DNA of 64,000 nucleotides from Chroococcidiopsis thermalis PCC 7203 (GTDB taxonomy: Bacteria; Cyanobacteriota; Cyanobacteriia; Cyanobacteriales; Chroococcidiopsidaceae), in contig NC_019695.1 of NCBI RefSeq assembly GCF_000317125.1, forward strand, positions 5,444,336-5,508,335, given 5' to 3'. Of this stretch, positions 34,729-45,385 are shown piece after piece (the stretch's first letter is position 1; each line of letters starts with the position of its first letter). Under the pieces are notes generated by a model. The model was not told where the DNA came from. It saw nothing but the letters and a program-made list of their open reading frames with translations, and did not search any database. Position numbers and translations under genes: made by a program.

Positions 34729-35658
34729 ATGACTAATGAATCTTTCTTTGCCGATTATCTAGCTGCTAGCGTGCGTCTTGCCGTACCGCTAGCGTTTGCA
34801 GCTTTAGGGGGTCTTTATTCAGAGAGATCTGGCGTATTAAACATTGGCTTAGAAGGTATGTTGCTTACTGGTGCTTTTGCTAGCGCGGCTGCAACATTTT
34901 ACAGTAACAACGTTTGGCTGGGCGTATTAGCGGCTATTCTAGCTGGAGGTATGGTAGGGCTACTGCACGCCCTACTGAGCGTGTCTTGGCGTGTCGATCA
35001 GTTAGTTTCTGGGTTGGCAATTAATTTAGTTGCTGCTGGCTTGACATCTTTTCTGGCGCGGCTGATCTTTAGCGGTGGTGCGCAGAAATTACCAGGTATT
35101 GAGGCGATCGCCATTCCTGGGTTAGTCAATATTCCCATAATTGGTTCTCTATTATTCGCGCAAAATATTCTAGTATATTTGCTTATTTTTCTGGTTGTAT
35201 TTACGAATTACTTATTGTTCTACACTCATCCTGGCTTAACCCTGCGTGCTGTAGGGGAATATCCCCGTGCTGCGGATACAGCTGGAGTTTCCGTACAACT
35301 GGTGCGTTATTTCAGCGTCATTCTCAGCGGTTGTTTGGCGGGGTTGGGAGGAGCATACTTAAGTTTGGTACAGGTCAAGTTTTTTGCTGAGGGGATGAGT
35401 GCCGGTAAAGGTTTTATTGCAATCGCCGCCCTAATTTTTGGTAAATGGCATCCCATTGGTACTACTTTGGCTTGCTTGCTATTTGGCGCTACCGAAGCTC
35501 TCCAACTTCGCATTCAAGCTCTGGGTGTTAATATTCCCTATCAATTTTTGGTCATGCTACCTTACGCGATCGCCCTTCTCGCCCTAGTCGGCTTAGCCGG
35601 AAAATCTTCTCCCCCATCTGCTTTAGGTCTTCCCTATCTCAAGGAAAAAAGTGAGTAG
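34729..35658 (+). CDS. ABC transporter permease, nucleoside/BMP type
   Basis: The 309-residue protein has about nine membrane helices and the LivH/BPD_transp_2 fold. The segment YSERSGVLNIGLEGMLLTGAF (about residues 27-47) is typical of permeases that pair with BMP-family lipoproteins for nucleoside or purine uptake. AGLGGAYLSLVQVKFF near 205 is the family loop. The partner permease, ATPase and lipoprotein are not adjacent. Convergent upp (uracil salvage) lies 39 bp away, which fits a nucleobase or nucleoside role but does not prove it. Confidence 0.88.
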   Translation: MTNESFFADYLAASVRLAVPLAFAALGGLYSERSGVLNIGLEGMLLTGAFASAAATFYSNNVWLGVLAAILAGGMVGLLHALLSVSWRVDQLVSGLAINLVAAGLTSFLARLIFSGGAQKLPGIEAIAIPGLVNIPIIGSLLFAQNILVYLLIFLVVFTNYLLFYTHPGLTLRAVGEYPRAADTAGVSVQLVRYFSVILSGCLAGLGGAYLSLVQVKFFAEGMSAGKGFIAIAALIFGKWHPIGTTLACLLFGATEALQLRIQALGVNIPYQFLVMLPYAIALLALVGLAGKSSPPSALGLPYLKEKSE

Positions 35659-35663
35659 CAACC

Positions 35664-35697
35664 AGTGTAGAGACGTTACATGTAACGTCTCTACACT
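35664..35697. repeat. Perfect 34-bp palindrome between convergent genes
   Basis: The 17-base arm AGTGTAGAGACGTTACA is followed directly by its exact reverse complement. It fills the gap between the permease and upp and probably ends both transcripts. A duplicated, partly altered copy of the same element lies inside the coding region at 55301-55344. Confidence 0.92.
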
Positions 35698-36333
35698 TCA
35701 TCTCGTGCCAAATAAGCGATCGCCTGCATCTCCCAAGCCAGGAACGATATAACCATGTTCGTCTAAGCGATCGTCAATTGCCGCAGTATAAATTGGTACA
35801 TCAGGATGTTGAGAGTGGAAATGTTTGATTCCTTCAGGCGCAGCTAGCAAACAGACAAATTTTAAAGAGTTAGGGTTAATAGCCTTGAGGCGATCCACGG
35901 CGGCTATAGCTGAATTTCCGGTTGCCAGCATTGGATCGACAATTAAGACATCTCGTTTTTCCACTTCATCGGGAACTTTGAAATAATACTCAATCGCTGT
36001 TAAAGTTTTAGGATCGCGATATAAGCCTATGTGTCCTACTCGTGCGGAGGGCATCAACTCCAACATTCCATCCAAAATTCCTTGCCCTGCCCGTAAAATC
36101 GATACTATCACTAGCTTTTTATCGGGAGCTAGCATTGGCGCGTTTGTAGAGGCAATTGGTGTATCGATCTGTTCGGTTTTGAGCGGTAGATCCCGCGTTA
36201 CTTCGTAAGCTAGTAACAAGCTGATTTCTTTTAACAACGTGCGAAATTTTGCCGTACTAGTTTCGGCTTTCCGCATCAGCGTCAATTTGTGTTGGATTAA
36301 TGGATGATCGATCGCATGAACTTCGGCTTGCAT
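35698..36333 (-). CDS. upp: Uracil phosphoribosyltransferase
   Basis: Upp salvages uracil to UMP with PRPP. The 211-residue protein has normal length, the PRPP-binding motif [16 protein letters not shown] (about 131-146), the N-terminal MLDHPLI-like [12 protein letters not shown], and the uracil-binding C-terminus [16 protein letters not shown]. The stop codon abuts a 34-bp palindrome. The gene faces the nucleoside-type permease. Confidence 0.97.
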   Translation of the reverse strand: MQAEVHAIDHPLIQHKLTLMRKAETSTAKFRTLLKEISLLLAYEVTRDLPLKTEQIDTPIASTNAPMLAPDKKLVIVSILRAGQGILDGMLELMPSARVGHIGLYRDPKTLTAIEYYFKVPDEVEKRDVLIVDPMLATGNSAIAAVDRLKAINPNSLKFVCLLAAPEGIKHFHSQHPDVPIYTAAIDDRLDEHGYIVPGLGDAGDRLFGTR

Positions 36334-37193
36334 ATTGGAGCAATAATAGAGCTAGATACTTCTTAAAATAGCTGGCGAAAATATAGCAATCTTCATCATA
36401 TACTGTATTTTTTGGAAACGATTCACTATTAGAGCAACAGAATCGCTTGCGAGTTATTTGTCAATCTCGATCGAGCAATAGTCAGTTATCTAGCAATTAC
36501 TAGCTAAAATATCTCTCCTTTTTGAGCATGAAACTCAGACACTAACTGACTCATAAGATCCTTCGGATCGCCCTTCTAAAATCTCCTTCTAAAACATTTC
36601 GCGGCTTTACTAAAACGATACATCAAAAATATTTCTGCTGTAGTTAAAAATACAGAATTTTTTCGAGCTAGACGAAAAAGAGATGATTTAAGACAAAATT
36701 CAACATTGAATCTTGACAAATTAGTATGTTTAATGCATCGTTACTTGATATTATATTAGTGATTTATCCAATCATTTCTAAAAAATATCCTACCATTGAG
36801 AGCAAATGTAAATTAATATAAATTATTGCACGATATTTGTACTGAGACTTGAGAAATAAATAGAGGTTCATAAGTGTCCATTGGGTAAATGAACCGCTAC
36901 TCACAGTATATGGGTGGAAGTTCGTACTGATGACAGGCTAGCTAGGGTCATGACACGCATGGGGAGAACGTTGACAAGACTTCCAAATGTAAAGTTTGAT
37001 GCCTCTCTGGCTAGGAACTCACTCTATTAGTCACAGCGTCGGTAAGATTGCTGAATAAAAAGAGATGAAAGTTTCATCATTACGACCTGAAACACCACGT
37101 ACTGCCAACCCAAGCAGCTCCAAAAGGTAGTAGGTAGGAAGAATGCAGGTTGTTATGCAAACTGTAAAGCAGGGATTGGAGGAGTGCCATCTC
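36334..37193. other. 860-bp intergenic region upstream of the HetZ-related gene
   Basis: The longest gap in the window. 36400-36860 is strongly AT-rich. 36860-37140 is more GC-balanced and could be a transcribed leader; it holds the inverted repeat GATGAAA-G-TTTCATC at 37064-37078. No convincing reading frame exists, and I cannot assign a known RNA family by eye. It may hold the regulated promoter of the downstream gene, a small RNA, or both. Confidence 0.5.
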
Positions 37194-38327
37194 ATGAGTA
37201 AGTTGGCAACAGACCTGATACAAAGTTGGCGATCGCATCTAGGCACTGAATGTCCAGAACAAAGCGATGCCACGAGAGAGAGTATCATTCGTTGGTTAGT
37301 CGGCAACGCGATCGAAGATTGGGAACAACTTAATACCAACGAACAAGCGATCGCCAAACAAGCGATGGAATATCGCTTTCGCATCTTCAAGCAACGTTAT
37401 TTAGGAATGCCACCAGAGCGCGCCTATCGTCAATTGATGACAAGGCTTTGTAGTTTGGAGTTGTTGCGCAATAAAATCCGCACGCTCGTATCAATGAGTC
37501 GCGATCGCCAGCGGCAAGTTACAGAAGTATTGCAAGAAGTACTACAAGAATTATTGCAAAGCGATCGCTACATGCAACAGCAAATAGCTTGGATTGCTGA
37601 GTGTACGGACGACCTAAAATTACGCAACGCTCTGCTATTTGCTAGTTTAGAAGAATATTGCTTGCGCCCGATCCGCAGTCAACCCTTATTGGTCTATCGC
37701 TTTGTCAATTATTTGCGCCGCACGGCACGGGGAGGAGTCACACAAGTTCCTGTCAATAATAAATTACGCCTGCTGTCTGAAGAAATACTAGGCGATGATA
37801 GCGATAACTCCTTTAGCTTGTTAGATCCCAAAGCAGTCGCAGACTATCAAGAAGAACAAAGCTTAGAAGAACAGCAAACCGCGCGACAGCTAGTGAAACA
37901 AGAATTTTCTAGCTATCTCGAAGAAAATCTGGGAACTACTGCCGCACAATGGCTCCAGCTTTACTTACAAGGTAAGTCGCAAGAAGCGATCGCTGCTCAG
38001 TTAAACATCTCAGTTAAAGAGATCTATCGTTTGCGGGAGAAAATTAACTACCATGCCGTACGGGTATTTGGACTCAAACATAAACCGGAACTCGTGAGCG
38101 AATGGCTGGAGACTTCCCTCATAGAACACAACATGGGACTGACACAAAACCAGTGGGAAGACTTTTTAAGGCAATTAACTCCAATTCAACAACAAATCGT
38201 CCAGTTGAAAAAAGCGAATCAGAATAATGAAGAAATTGCGAAAACCTTGAATTTAAAGAGCCATCAGGTTATGACTGAATGGGGTAAACTCTACTTGATA
38301 GCTCAAGAAATGCGCAGCCAAGCATGA
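37194..38327 (+). CDS. HetZ-related protein
   Basis: The 377-residue helical protein matches the cyanobacterial HetZ-related family (DLIQSWRSHLG start, RYLGMPPERAYRQLMTRLCSL near 80, LYLQGKSQEAIAAQLNISVKEIYRLREKI near 275). The last part resembles a sigma-factor-like helix-turn-helix repeated at about 275-300 and 345-370. HetZ itself is a DNA-binding regulator of heterocyst commitment; this paralogue group also occurs in non-heterocystous species, so no cell-type role should be assumed. ATG 37194 is preceded by GGAGGAG; two ATGs upstream lack support. Confidence 0.78.
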   Translation: MSKLATDLIQSWRSHLGTECPEQSDATRESIIRWLVGNAIEDWEQLNTNEQAIAKQAMEYRFRIFKQRYLGMPPERAYRQLMTRLCSLELLRNKIRTLVSMSRDRQRQVTEVLQEVLQELLQSDRYMQQQIAWIAECTDDLKLRNALLFASLEEYCLRPIRSQPLLVYRFVNYLRRTARGGVTQVPVNNKLRLLSEEILGDDSDNSFSLLDPKAVADYQEEQSLEEQQTARQLVKQEFSSYLEENLGTTAAQWLQLYLQGKSQEAIAAQLNISVKEIYRLREKINYHAVRVFGLKHKPELVSEWLETSLIEHNMGLTQNQWEDFLRQLTPIQQQIVQLKKANQNNEEIAKTLNLKSHQVMTEWGKLYLIAQEMRSQA

Positions 38328-38458
38328 GGAATTTTACCTCGACTTCTTATTTCCGTTTCTCCATTCAAATCTCTGTAAACTAAAGTGCTTAACCGTTGCG
38401 TGTTTTCACTGAACGCGAATATATTGGAACTTAGTATACAGAAAAATATTCTAATTTT

Positions 38459-39730
38459 ATGGTAGATTCTTCTTCCCAAAATGATGAGCCAGCAAGCGGT
38501 AGATTCCAACTGAATACCGAGCAAATCTACAGCCTCATTGATAGAATGCTGCCTTTTGAAGCTTGCTTGTACCATCAAGTTTTGCCTGTAGCTGTAGAGG
38601 GACAAAACCTGATTTTGGGAATGGTAAATCTAGACGATACTGCTGCCATAGAATACGTCGAACGGATCGCTGCATATTTAAAATACACTTTAGTACCCCA
38701 GGCGCTCGACTCAGAAGACCACCGCCAGCTCATGTCAGCCTACTTAAATCGCTCAAAAAACAACGATTTAAGCTCAGATAAGCTGCACTCCATTGCTGCT
38801 GGATATCCTGGTGCGTCTGCTGCTAAACCTATAACTGACAGACTAACAGGACTCAGCCCGAATGACAAACCGACGCTTATTTTAGCTGACGAGCGAGAAA
38901 ATATTGCAGCCCGGAAGACTTCTCAGCCACAAACGCCACAACCCACACCTTCTCGATTGGGTGAAATTAAGACACCGCAATCCCAACCATCTGCTGTTAG
39001 ACATTCTGGTTTAGGTGGAATTAAATCGGCACAATCTCAACAAACTGCTGCTAAATCATCTGGTTTAGGCGGGATCGGAACGCTAAAGTCCCAGCAAAAA
39101 TCTCCAGCAAACCCAACTCCATCAGGTTTGTCGGCGATTAAAGTACCAGCTAGTTACTCTACTAACTCAGTCGAGTCCCTCAAAACTCTACCTCCCAAGA
39201 AACTCGTACGAGAATTACTCGGACGGGTTTTAGAAAAAGGCATTGGACGGCTTTATTTCGAGCGTAAATCGCTACAGCAAGGGCGGATCGTGTGTAGCCA
39301 AGATGGAAACTTGCAGTGCGTGCTAACAGAGGTTCCAGCAAAGCTGTTTCAGGACGCGATCGAGCAACTGAAAGAATTGACGCACATGCCTCTTGCGCCA
39401 GCGAAGGAAGCAAAACAGGTAGAGATCGAGCGTTTTTATCATGGCGAACGAGTATTATTGCGCCTGCGCGTCATGCCAGGTAGCAACGGCGAACAAGCAA
39501 CTTTACAAGTTTTGCGCGGAGAAGCCTTAGAGTTTTATCAACAACAACAAATAGATACTTTAAGCCGCGACGCAATGGCGATCGCCAACCAGCTTCAGAA
39601 AAAGTTGCGCCAACTGCAAGAACGAGCTAGCATCGACGCTGAAGAACATGGCGAACGATACCAATCTCTCCTCGCTCTCAATCAAATTATCGAAAACGTA
39701 GAGCGGCAATTGGAACAGCTGAAGCAGTGA
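38459..39730 (+). CDS. Protein with a T2SS/PilB ATPase N-terminal (MshEN-like) domain
   Basis: The 423-residue protein has an N-terminal domain (about 15-100, LPFEACLYHQVLPVAVEGQN and onwards) like the GspE/PilB N-domain, some of which bind c-di-GMP. The middle (about 140-240) is disordered with four approximate SGLGGIK repeats (SRLGEIK, SGLGGIK, SGLGGIG, SGLSAIK). The C-terminal part (about 245-423) resembles the N2 region of the ATPase but has no Walker motif, so it is not an ATPase. It probably binds or regulates a pilus or secretion machine. The 132-bp gap from the HetZ-related gene leaves co-transcription open. Confidence 0.72.
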   Translation: MVDSSSQNDEPASGRFQLNTEQIYSLIDRMLPFEACLYHQVLPVAVEGQNLILGMVNLDDTAAIEYVERIAAYLKYTLVPQALDSEDHRQLMSAYLNRSKNNDLSSDKLHSIAAGYPGASAAKPITDRLTGLSPNDKPTLILADERENIAARKTSQPQTPQPTPSRLGEIKTPQSQPSAVRHSGLGGIKSAQSQQTAAKSSGLGGIGTLKSQQKSPANPTPSGLSAIKVPASYSTNSVESLKTLPPKKLVRELLGRVLEKGIGRLYFERKSLQQGRIVCSQDGNLQCVLTEVPAKLFQDAIEQLKELTHMPLAPAKEAKQVEIERFYHGERVLLRLRVMPGSNGEQATLQVLRGEALEFYQQQQIDTLSRDAMAIANQLQKKLRQLQERASIDAEEHGERYQSLLALNQIIENVERQLEQLKQ

Positions 39731-39744
39731 CCTGCATTATGAGG

Positions 39745-39810
39745 GAGCAGGGGGCTTCAGGAGCTTCAGGAGAAGGGGAGACAAGGGAGACAAGGGAGAG
39801 GGGGGGAGCA
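39745..39810 (+). repeat. Short tandem repeats (GGGAGCA, GCTTCAGGA, GGAGACAAG)
   Basis: This array between two genes contains GGCTTCAGGAGCTTCAGGA followed by GGAGACAAGGGAGACAAGG units, the same 9-base family as at 23610, 51704 and 60045. Confidence 0.85.
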
Positions 39811-39919
39811 ATTCTAGTTCCACTAGCCACTCCTCACTAGTCACTCTCTACTGTCAATCAACCAACAATTACTAAAGAGTTGTTAGATTTATCCTAAGTC
39901 CAACAACTCACTACCATTG

Positions 39920-41692
39920 ATGACTGAAGCTACATTAACTCAAGTTGGTAAGATTTCTAGCTTTACACCAACAATTCATTATCAAGTTGCCATGCCTCAA
40001 CCAGAAAATCATCTGTTTGAGGTTGTTTTGCATTTAAGCGGTTGGAAATTGCCAGTAGTAGATTTAAAAATGCCAGTTTGGACACCAGGTTCTTACTTGG
40101 TGCGAGAATATGCCAAACACTTACAAGATTTTTCTGCCAGCGCGGGGGAACAGACTTTAGCGTGGCAGAAGTTAAGTAAAAATCACTGGCAAGTAGAAAC
40201 AGGCGATCGCCCTGACATTACTGTACGCTATCGCATCCACGCTAACGAGCTATCAGTACGGACGAATCACCTCAATGCGACTCACGGCTATTTTAACGGT
40301 GCGGCTATCTTCTTTCGCCTCCCAGGACTAGAACAGCAACCGATCCAAGTCGCGATCGCACCACCGAGATCGGATTGGCGCGTCACGACTCCTCTACCAG
40401 CAGTAGCGGGGCAAACTAACACGTTTACTGCCACAGATTTTGATACGTTGGTAGACAGTCCGTTTGAAATTGGCTGTCACCAATCGCATCAGTTTGAGGT
40501 GCTGGGTAAGTCGCACGAACTGGCAATTTGGGGTAAAGGTAATGCCGATGCTGCCAAGATGATTCCCGATATTAAAAAGATTATCGAGGTGGAAGCAGAA
40601 CTATTTGGTGGTTTACCTTACGACAAATATATATTTTTGTTGCATCTAGCATCGCAAAATAATGGCGGGTTAGAGCATAAATTTGCTTGCTCGTTGATTT
40701 ATTCTCGCTTTGGATTTCGCGATCGCGAGAAGTACGAGCGCTTCATGCAACTTGTTGCCCACGAATTTTTTCATCTCTGGAATGTCAAGCGGATTCGTCC
40801 GAAAGCGTTAGAGGTTTTTGATTACGATAACGAGAATTACACACCATCGCTATGGTTTTCTGAAGGGACGACTAGTTATTACGATTTGGCTATTCCTTTA
40901 CGGGCGGGTATTTATAACGATAAGACTTATTTGAAGAATTTGAGTAAGGAAATTACTCGCCTACAAACTACGCCTGGACGACTCGTACAACCTGCTTCTG
41001 AGTCAAGTTTTGATGCTTGGATTAAGTTGTATCGTTACGATAGTAATACTAACAATTCCCAAATTTCTTATTATCTAAAAGGGGAATTAGTCTCGCTTTT
41101 ACTCGATTTATCGATCCGAGAGAAACATCAAAATCGGCGATCGTTAGATGATGTTATGCGTCAGATGTGGGAGCAATTCGGCAAAGATGAAATTGGTTTT
41201 ACTCCTGCACAGTTAAAACAGGTGATTGAATCTGTGGCTGAAACAAATTTAGATGATTTCTTTAAACGCTACGTTGATGGTACGGAAGAGTTACCTTTCG
41301 ATCGTTATCTCGAACCTTTTGGTTTGAAATTAGTCGCAGAAGATGAGGACTTCTTGCCTTATATAGGTATGAAAGTGCAAGCAGAAAATGGCAAGGACGC
41401 GATTAAATTTGTGGAAATCGATGCACCAGCGCAGCGAGCCGGAATCGAGCCTGGGGATGAATTACTAGCAATTGATGGCTTAAAAGCAACAGCAAATAAT
41501 CTGAGCGATCGCCTGCGAGATTATCAACCAGGAGATGCGATCGAAGTTACAGTTTTCCATCAAGAAGAACTATGTACTCATACTGTGACTTTAGCTGCTC
41601 CTCGTCCCAGTCGCTATCAAGTTGTTCCAGTAGAAAATCCCTCTCTGACTCAAAAACACAACTATGAGGGATGGCTTGGGAGTCACTGTTAA
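39920..41692 (+). CDS. M61-family metallopeptidase with PDZ domain
   Basis: The 590-residue protein has an N-terminal beta domain (about 15-175). The zinc peptidase M61 catalytic domain follows, with HEFFH in VAHEFFHLWNVKRIRP (about residue 280) and the downstream Glu in LWFSEGTTSYYD (about 315). A C-terminal PDZ domain (about 480-560, IKFVEIDAPAQRAGIEPGDE) is present. The family removes N-terminal glycine or small residues. No signal peptide is seen, so it acts in the cytoplasm. ATG 39920 is preferred to an adjacent TTG. Confidence 0.93.
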   Translation: MTEATLTQVGKISSFTPTIHYQVAMPQPENHLFEVVLHLSGWKLPVVDLKMPVWTPGSYLVREYAKHLQDFSASAGEQTLAWQKLSKNHWQVETGDRPDITVRYRIHANELSVRTNHLNATHGYFNGAAIFFRLPGLEQQPIQVAIAPPRSDWRVTTPLPAVAGQTNTFTATDFDTLVDSPFEIGCHQSHQFEVLGKSHELAIWGKGNADAAKMIPDIKKIIEVEAELFGGLPYDKYIFLLHLASQNNGGLEHKFACSLIYSRFGFRDREKYERFMQLVAHEFFHLWNVKRIRPKALEVFDYDNENYTPSLWFSEGTTSYYDLAIPLRAGIYNDKTYLKNLSKEITRLQTTPGRLVQPASESSFDAWIKLYRYDSNTNNSQISYYLKGELVSLLLDLSIREKHQNRRSLDDVMRQMWEQFGKDEIGFTPAQLKQVIESVAETNLDDFFKRYVDGTEELPFDRYLEPFGLKLVAEDEDFLPYIGMKVQAENGKDAIKFVEIDAPAQRAGIEPGDELLAIDGLKATANNLSDRLRDYQPGDAIEVTVFHQEELCTHTVTLAAPRPSRYQVVPVENPSLTQKHNYEGWLGSHC

Positions 41693-41708
41693 TATCTCCT
41701 CTTTAAAG

Positions 41709-41739
41709 AAAGGCTGTTTCAAAGTTCGAGCAGCCTTTT
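41709..41739 (+). terminator. Candidate terminator of the M61 gene
   Basis: An 8-bp stem AAAGGCTG/CAGCCTTT with a 14-base loop ends in TTTTG, 17 bp after the stop. The rest of the 377-bp gap to 42069 holds no gene that I can support. Confidence 0.65.
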
Positions 41740-42069
41740 GCACTGTTACCAAGAGAATCGGTTTAAAGCCGCGTCCTGCTATGCTGGGGAGTATGTCAAA
41801 GCTATTGTAGATAGAAAGCCGACAGCACTCTACCCAATTCTCAAAGTGGTAGCGGCACATTCTTGAGTTCCCTTGTTATCCTAGTTAATAAGTTTTGGGA
41901 GCAACAAACTCAAACAGCACGGACTTAACCTGTTGTTGGTTAATAGCGCTTTGTCGTTAGCAGAAGACAGGGGACAGGAGAAGAACAGAACTTTTCTGAG
42001 ATACGCGAAAGGCACTATTGAAGGATATATTTTTAATAATCTACTTCAGATTGTCTTATCGGAATATAC

Positions 42070-42882
42070 ATGAAGTCTTATCTCGCTGCTGCCGTTCAAA
42101 TGACTAGCGTGCCTGACCTAGAGAAAAATTTGGTACAGGCTGAAGAATTAATCGAACTTGCCGTCCGCCAAGGCGCGGAGTTGGTCACCTTGCCGGAAAA
42201 CTTCTCCTATTTGGGACGGGAAGAGGATAAAATTGCCCAAGCAGCAGCGATCGCCTCGAAAAGCGAAAAATTTCTCCGAACTGTCGCGCAACGGTTTCAA
42301 GTAACAATTCTCGGTGGCGGGTTTCCTGTACCAGTTGACGAGCGCAAAGTTTATAATACAGCCTTACTGATTGGACCAAGTGGGGAAGAACTCGCCTGCT
42401 ATCAAAAGGTACACTTATTTGATGTCAACTTACCTGATGGCAATACTTACCACGAATCCAGTACCGTACAAGCTGGAACGCAGTTACCAGTGGTTTATCC
42501 CTCTACAGAATTGGGTCATCTAGGGCTTTCCATTTGCTACGATGTCCGCTTTCCCGAACTCTACCGCCACTTAGCATACAAGGGAGCCGATGTGATGTTT
42601 ATCCCAGCGGCTTTTACGGCATACACTGGTAAAGACCATTGGCAAATCTTGTTACAAGCTAGAGCAATTGAAAATACTTGTTATATTCTTGCCCCCGCGC
42701 AGACAGGGAAACATTACGCCCTACGTCAGTCTCACGGACATGCAATGGTTATCGATCCTTGGGGAGTTATTTTAGCCGATGCAGGCGATCGCCCAGGCGT
42801 AGCGATCGCGGAAATTAATCCCGTTCGTCTCGAACAAGTCCGTCGTCAAATGCCTTCGTTACAGCATCGGGTGTTTGTTTAA
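42070..42882 (+). CDS. Carbon-nitrogen hydrolase (Nit1/Nit2-type amidase)
   Basis: The 270-residue protein is a nitrilase-superfamily amidase with the complete Glu-Lys-Cys triad: Glu in TLPENFSYLG (about 40), Lys in CYQKVHLFDV (about 115) and Cys in LSICYDVRFPELYR (about 155). It groups with Nit1/Nit2, which hydrolyse deaminated glutathione or omega-amides; which of these cannot be told. The chain has no signal peptide. It converges on fba with a palindrome between them. Confidence 0.93.
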   Translation: MKSYLAAAVQMTSVPDLEKNLVQAEELIELAVRQGAELVTLPENFSYLGREEDKIAQAAAIASKSEKFLRTVAQRFQVTILGGGFPVPVDERKVYNTALLIGPSGEELACYQKVHLFDVNLPDGNTYHESSTVQAGTQLPVVYPSTELGHLGLSICYDVRFPELYRHLAYKGADVMFIPAAFTAYTGKDHWQILLQARAIENTCYILAPAQTGKHYALRQSHGHAMVIDPWGVILADAGDRPGVAIAEINPVRLEQVRRQMPSLQHRVFV

Positions 42883-42921
42883 CTAGTCATTGCATCAACG
42901 ACCGATCGCATAAGCAAAAAT

Positions 42922-42946
42922 GTAAGGTGGGCAATGCCCACCCTAC
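42922..42946. repeat. GTGGGCA palindrome between convergent genes
   Basis: GTAAGGTGGGCA and TGCCCACCCTAC are near-perfect arms (one mismatch) around a single A. It is the same family as at 7306 and 63083. It lies between the amidase gene and fba and may terminate both. Confidence 0.85.
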
Positions 42947-42971
42947 GCTTGTCTCGCAACGTTGTGTTGAA

Positions 42972-44051
42972 TTACACGGTTGCAGTCTTTTTGGTGATAG
43001 CGTTTAATTCGCCTTTAGCATACTTAGCAGCAAAATCATCGGTAGAAATTTGCTTGATCTTGCTAGCGTTGCCAGCAGCGCTAAATTGCTGATAGCGATC
43101 GGCACAGACTTTTTGCATGTACTTGATGGAAGGCTTCAGGAAGTGGCGGGGGTCAAATTCTTTAGCATCTTTAGCTAGAGCTTCCCGTACCGCAGCAGTG
43201 ATTGCCAAGCGGTTGTCGGTATCGATATTTACCTTCCGTACTCCACTCTTGATTCCTTTTTGAATCTCTTCTACTGGCACGCCGTAGGTTTCGGGAATTT
43301 TTCCGCCGTACTGGTTGATTAGAGCCAGCAAGTCTTCGGGTACTGAGGAAGAACCGTGCATGACCAAGTGAGTGTTTGGCAAACGACGGTGGATTTCTTC
43401 AATGCGGCTAATCGCCAAAATTTCGCCTGTTGGCTTGCGGGTAAACTTGTAAGCGCCGTGGCTGGTTCCAATTGCCACTGCCAAAGCATCTACTTGAGTT
43501 TGCTCTACGAAATCAACTGCTTGATCTGGATCGGTTAACAATTGATCCTGGGACAATTTACCCTCAAAACCATGTCCGTCTTCAGCTTCACCCATGCCAG
43601 TTTCTAAAGAACCCAAGCAACCGAGTTCGCCTTCTACACTAACGCCTAGAGCGTGAGCTACTTTTACAACTTCGCGGGTAACGTTGACATTGTATTCATA
43701 GCTAGCTGGGGATTTAGCGTCAGCTTCCAGAGAACCATCCATCATGACGCTGGTAAAGCCGTTCTTGATTGCTGAATAGCAAGTAGCAGGCTCGTTACCA
43801 TGATCTTGATGCATGGCAATAGGAATATAAGGATAAGTTTCTACTGCTGCCAAAATTAGGTGACGCAGGAAGTTTTCACCTGCATACTTACGAGCGCCAC
43901 GAGAGGCTTGTAGAATCACGGGGCTGTCTGTTTCTTTAGCAGCCTGCATGATTGCTTGGATCTGCTCCATGTTATTCACGTTGAAAGCTGGAATGCCGTA
44001 TCCATTCTCTGCCGCGTGATCCAACATCAGCCGCATTGGTACGAGCGCCAT
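42972..44051 (-). CDS. fba: Fructose-bisphosphate aldolase, class II
   Basis: Fba interconverts fructose-1,6-bisphosphate (and sedoheptulose-1,7-bisphosphate in the Calvin cycle) with triose phosphates. The 359-residue protein has zinc ligands in [10 protein letters not shown] (about 80-84), GELGCLG (about 138-143) and HGAYKF (about 198), and [10 protein letters not shown] near 230. Typical class IIB length. A GGAGGACATTGT ribosome site precedes ATG 44051. It is monocistronic. Confidence 0.97.
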   Translation of the reverse strand: MALVPMRLMLDHAAENGYGIPAFNVNNMEQIQAIMQAAKETDSPVILQASRGARKYAGENFLRHLILAAVETYPYIPIAMHQDHGNEPATCYSAIKNGFTSVMMDGSLEADAKSPASYEYNVNVTREVVKVAHALGVSVEGELGCLGSLETGMGEAEDGHGFEGKLSQDQLLTDPDQAVDFVEQTQVDALAVAIGTSHGAYKFTRKPTGEILAISRIEEIHRRLPNTHLVMHGSSSVPEDLLALINQYGGKIPETYGVPVEEIQKGIKSGVRKVNIDTDNRLAITAAVREALAKDAKEFDPRHFLKPSIKYMQKVCADRYQQFSAAGNASKIKQISTDDFAAKYAKGELNAITKKTATV

Positions 44052-44279
44052 ACAATGTCCTCCTAGTTTTGTTATCAGCTAGTTGCTTTGAACAAGCGTG
44101 TTTATTACGCTAATCTTAAGATAAATTTCAGATCATTACTAGAGACTTAGATTTAGAGATGAGGTAAGGTGCTGGGATATCTTCACCACGATCGCTTTAT
44201 TGCTACCTTGGAGCCAAAGCCAATTTGTCCAGCGTCTACTGTGACTTGAACGCTAAACAAACATATCGAGTTAAAAATA

Positions 44280-44351
44280 TGGGTCGCCTGGGATTCGAAC
44301 CCAGAACTATTCGGTTAAAAGCCGAGTACTCTACCGTTGAGTTAGCGACCC
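44280..44351 (-). tRNA. trnK-UUU: tRNA-Lys(UUU)
   Basis: The 72-nt cloverleaf has a perfect acceptor stem GGGTCGC/GCGACCC, A73, D arm TAACTCAACGGTAGAGTA, anticodon loop CTTTTAA with anticodon UUU, and T arm CTGGGTTCGAATCCCAG. The outermost anticodon-stem pair is a mismatch. CCA is not encoded. It has no partner tRNA nearby. Confidence 0.97.
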
Positions 44352-44497
44352 TTTTGCGTTTTTGCAACTTTACTAGTTTACCAGAGGCTCCTGGATTTAT
44401 GCAAGCACTTAGTCAAAGTCACTACATTTCGCGCCAGTTGCAAGAAAAAAATTTTCTCCCCTACTCCCTACTCCCTGCTCCTTACTCCCTTCCCTAG

Positions 44498-45385
<888 letters not shown>

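Noticed and set aside
37031-37390. 119-codon minus-strand frame with a lipoprotein-like start (LVLSCSQ)
   Set aside because: It is antisense to the well-supported HetZ-related gene, and the rest of the chain is not protein-like.
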